A DNA stretch of 61,384 nucleotides from Pseudomonas psychrophila HA-4. GTDB taxonomy: Bacteria; Pseudomonadota; Gammaproteobacteria; Pseudomonadales; Pseudomonadaceae. Below are positions 60,296 to 61,384 of the stretch, piece after piece. The notes beneath the pieces were generated by a model. It was not told where the DNA came from. It ran no database searches and was given only the letters and a program-made list of their open reading frames with translations. The position numbers and the translations under genes are program-made. Numbering within the stretch: the first letter of the stretch is position 1; the number at the start of each line of letters is the position of its first letter. The stretch is taken from NCBI RefSeq assembly GCF_000282975.1, contig NZ_ALJC01000143.1, positions 1-61,384 of the forward strand, written 5' to 3'.

Positions 60296-61146
60296 TCCCT
60301 GAACGGCCACGCCAGTGGATTGAAGAACAGCGCGGCCTAGGCCGCTGCGTGTGTGTGGTGCTGGACGCTCAAAACGAACTCGAAGCCCGCACTGCATTGC
60401 TGAACGGGCGCGCGCCCGATCGTTATTACAGCGTTTACAGCCAAACCCCGGTGACCGAACTGGCGCCTGCTGGCCCGTTCCTGATCGAGCTCGACGGCAC
60501 TGATACCGAGCGCCTGAGCGAACTGCTTAACGCCCCTGAGCGTAACTGGGGTTGGCTGGCCAGCCTCGCACCGGGGGATTTACCCCTGTGGCTTGAGCAT
60601 TGGCGTGCACGTGTTTTGGTTAGCGCACGTCCTGAGCGGGCCTTGTATCGGTTCCAAGACAACCGCGTACTGAGCCGAGCGCTGCGGCATCTATCCGCCG
60701 AGCAACTCCCGGCCTACCTGGGGCAAGCCATCAGCGTGTGCTACTGGCAAGGCGAGCAGTGGGCCACCACTGACAACCCGGCGCCCGGAAAATACGTGCT
60801 GCCCGAGGCTGCGGCTTGGCTAAGTGTGCCTGCACCATCTCGTCAACAGGCGTTTATACATGCACACAACGCCCGTTGTTTTTTGTTAGAGAAACACTTC
60901 CCTGCCTTTCATCGATTAGCCGGACAGTTGAACCCCTTCGAGTGGTTGAGTGGCAAACAAACTCAGGCGCTCCAGTGGGGGTGGGTAGAAGAAGCGCAGT
61001 TAGTGTTTCTGTTGATACACAGCTTGAAACATCCAGGTTTCGAACTGCCCAAGGCGTGGCATCCGCACCCGCATGAAACGGCAGCTTTGCATTTTGAACG
61101 AGTGAGTCAAGCGGCAGAACAAGCAGATAACGGGGTGCAACTATGA
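60292..61146 (+). CDS. DUF4123 T6SS effector chaperone/adaptor
   Basis: 284 aa from ATG at 60292, coupled to vgrG (ATGA; SD AAGGAG). N-terminal CVCVVLDAQNELEARTALL, GPFLIELDG, NWGWLASLAPGDLPLWLEHWR and a later YRFQDNRVLSRALRHL follow the DUF4123 (Tap/TEC) pattern. These proteins load a specific effector onto the VgrG encoded next to them. The cargo is normally the next gene, here a lipoprotein cut by the window edge, or the lipase-like gene upstream of vgrG. Confidence 0.9.
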   Translation: MIPERPRQWIEEQRGLGRCVCVVLDAQNELEARTALLNGRAPDRYYSVYSQTPVTELAPAGPFLIELDGTDTERLSELLNAPERNWGWLASLAPGDLPLWLEHWRARVLVSARPERALYRFQDNRVLSRALRHLSAEQLPAYLGQAISVCYWQGEQWATTDNPAPGKYVLPEAAAWLSVPAPSRQQAFIHAHNARCFLLEKHFPAFHRLAGQLNPFEWLSGKQTQALQWGWVEEAQLVFLLIHSLKHPGFELPKAWHPHPHETAALHFERVSQAAEQADNGVQL

Positions 61147-61384
61147 AGTTGCCACGTGCGCATCTCGCACTATTAATTAGCGCAGTACTGTGTGTCGGGT
61201 GTTCTGCAGGTAAGTCGGATACTTTTGTTTTTACTGCCGATTTACCGCCGAATTTTTATTACCGGGCCGATGCTGTTTACGTGCCTGCCAAAGGCGAGAC
61301 GTGTACGGTGCCGGGAGGTAAAAATACATGGGTTGAGTTTAATCGTCATTGGCGCAAGGAGTATAAGCCTGATTCAGAGATAGC
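61143..61384 (+). CDS. lipoprotein downstream of DUF4123 gene (partial at window end)
   Basis: ATG overlaps the DUF4123 stop, so it is in the vgrG operon. The first residues (MKLPRAHLALLISAVLCVGC) are a lipoprotein signal with lipobox CVGC|S, followed by SAGKSD. About 80 residues are visible; Cys and aromatic residues are frequent (NFYYRADAVYVPAKGETC). Not recognised as a named family. As an envelope lipoprotein in a T6SS islet it could be an immunity protein for a periplasmic or membrane effector, but an accessory role is equally possible. Confidence 0.75.
   Translation, partial: MKLPRAHLALLISAVLCVGCSAGKSDTFVFTADLPPNFYYRADAVYVPAKGETCTVPGGKNTWVEFNRHWRKEYKPDSEI

Overview
The window is a chromosomal segment of a Pseudomonas (Gammaproteobacteria). 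The evidence is gene content and order: gshA, thioesterase, tex, ompR-envZ, rimK, hslR-hslO and pckA; hutF-C-D-U-H-T-I-G; opgGH; a polar amino acid ABC transporter; ubiE-ubiJ-ubiB-hisI-hisE-tatABC-rsmE; phaF; hslVU, argS, priA, rpmE. From memory this follows the backbone around PA5050-PA5203 of P. aeruginosa PAO1, with accessory insertions and losses. Codon use is GC-rich, and REP-like inverted repeats typical of the fluorescens/fragi/putida side of the genus sit between genes. No tRNA, rRNA, insertion sequence or CRISPR array was found.

Layout. 1-973: the 3' end of an S-type pyocin with a colicin-E3-type ribosomal RNase domain, then two small genes that look like divergent copies of one immunity family. 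1006-12967: core genes for glutathione synthesis, transcription/RNA (Tex), osmotic signalling (OmpR/EnvZ), ribosome modification (RimB/RimK), heat shock (Hsp15, Hsp33) and gluconeogenesis (PckA). 13034-16267: a small acyl-carrier-like DUF1493 gene, a Phd/RelE-type toxin-antitoxin pair and a RecQ helicase. 16327-26268: a compact histidine utilisation locus with two HutC-type operators and a readable sigma-54 promoter at hutU. 26464-35314: pip-dtd, opgGH (osmoregulated periplasmic glucans) and an ABC importer operon with a terminator nested in a REP pair after the binding-protein gene. 35404-38164: an orphan RHS core protein and a chemoreceptor. 38399-44480: one tightly packed minus-strand run, ubiE through rsmE. 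44613-46315: remnants of the PHA region, namely a PHA-system protein and the phasin phaF without phaC1-phaZ-phaC2-phaD or phaI. 46392-56037: hslVU, a SPOR protein, argS, priA, rpmE, a secreted nuclease and malic enzyme. 56219-61384: a type VI secretion vgrG islet with a lipase-fold effector, VgrG, a DUF4123 adaptor and a lipoprotein cut by the window edge.

The points most worth a second look are: the lipase-like effector beside vgrG, whose nucleophile motif reads GHGLNG instead of GHSLGG; the duplicated immunity genes behind the E3-type pyocin; the loss of the PHA synthase cluster with phaF retained; a terminator hairpin of rpmE that lies inside the signal-peptide codons of the next gene; and the RHS protein with a lineage-specific tail. 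Start codons were chosen from Shine-Dalgarno (SD) spacing and family N-termini, and several are GTG or TTG.
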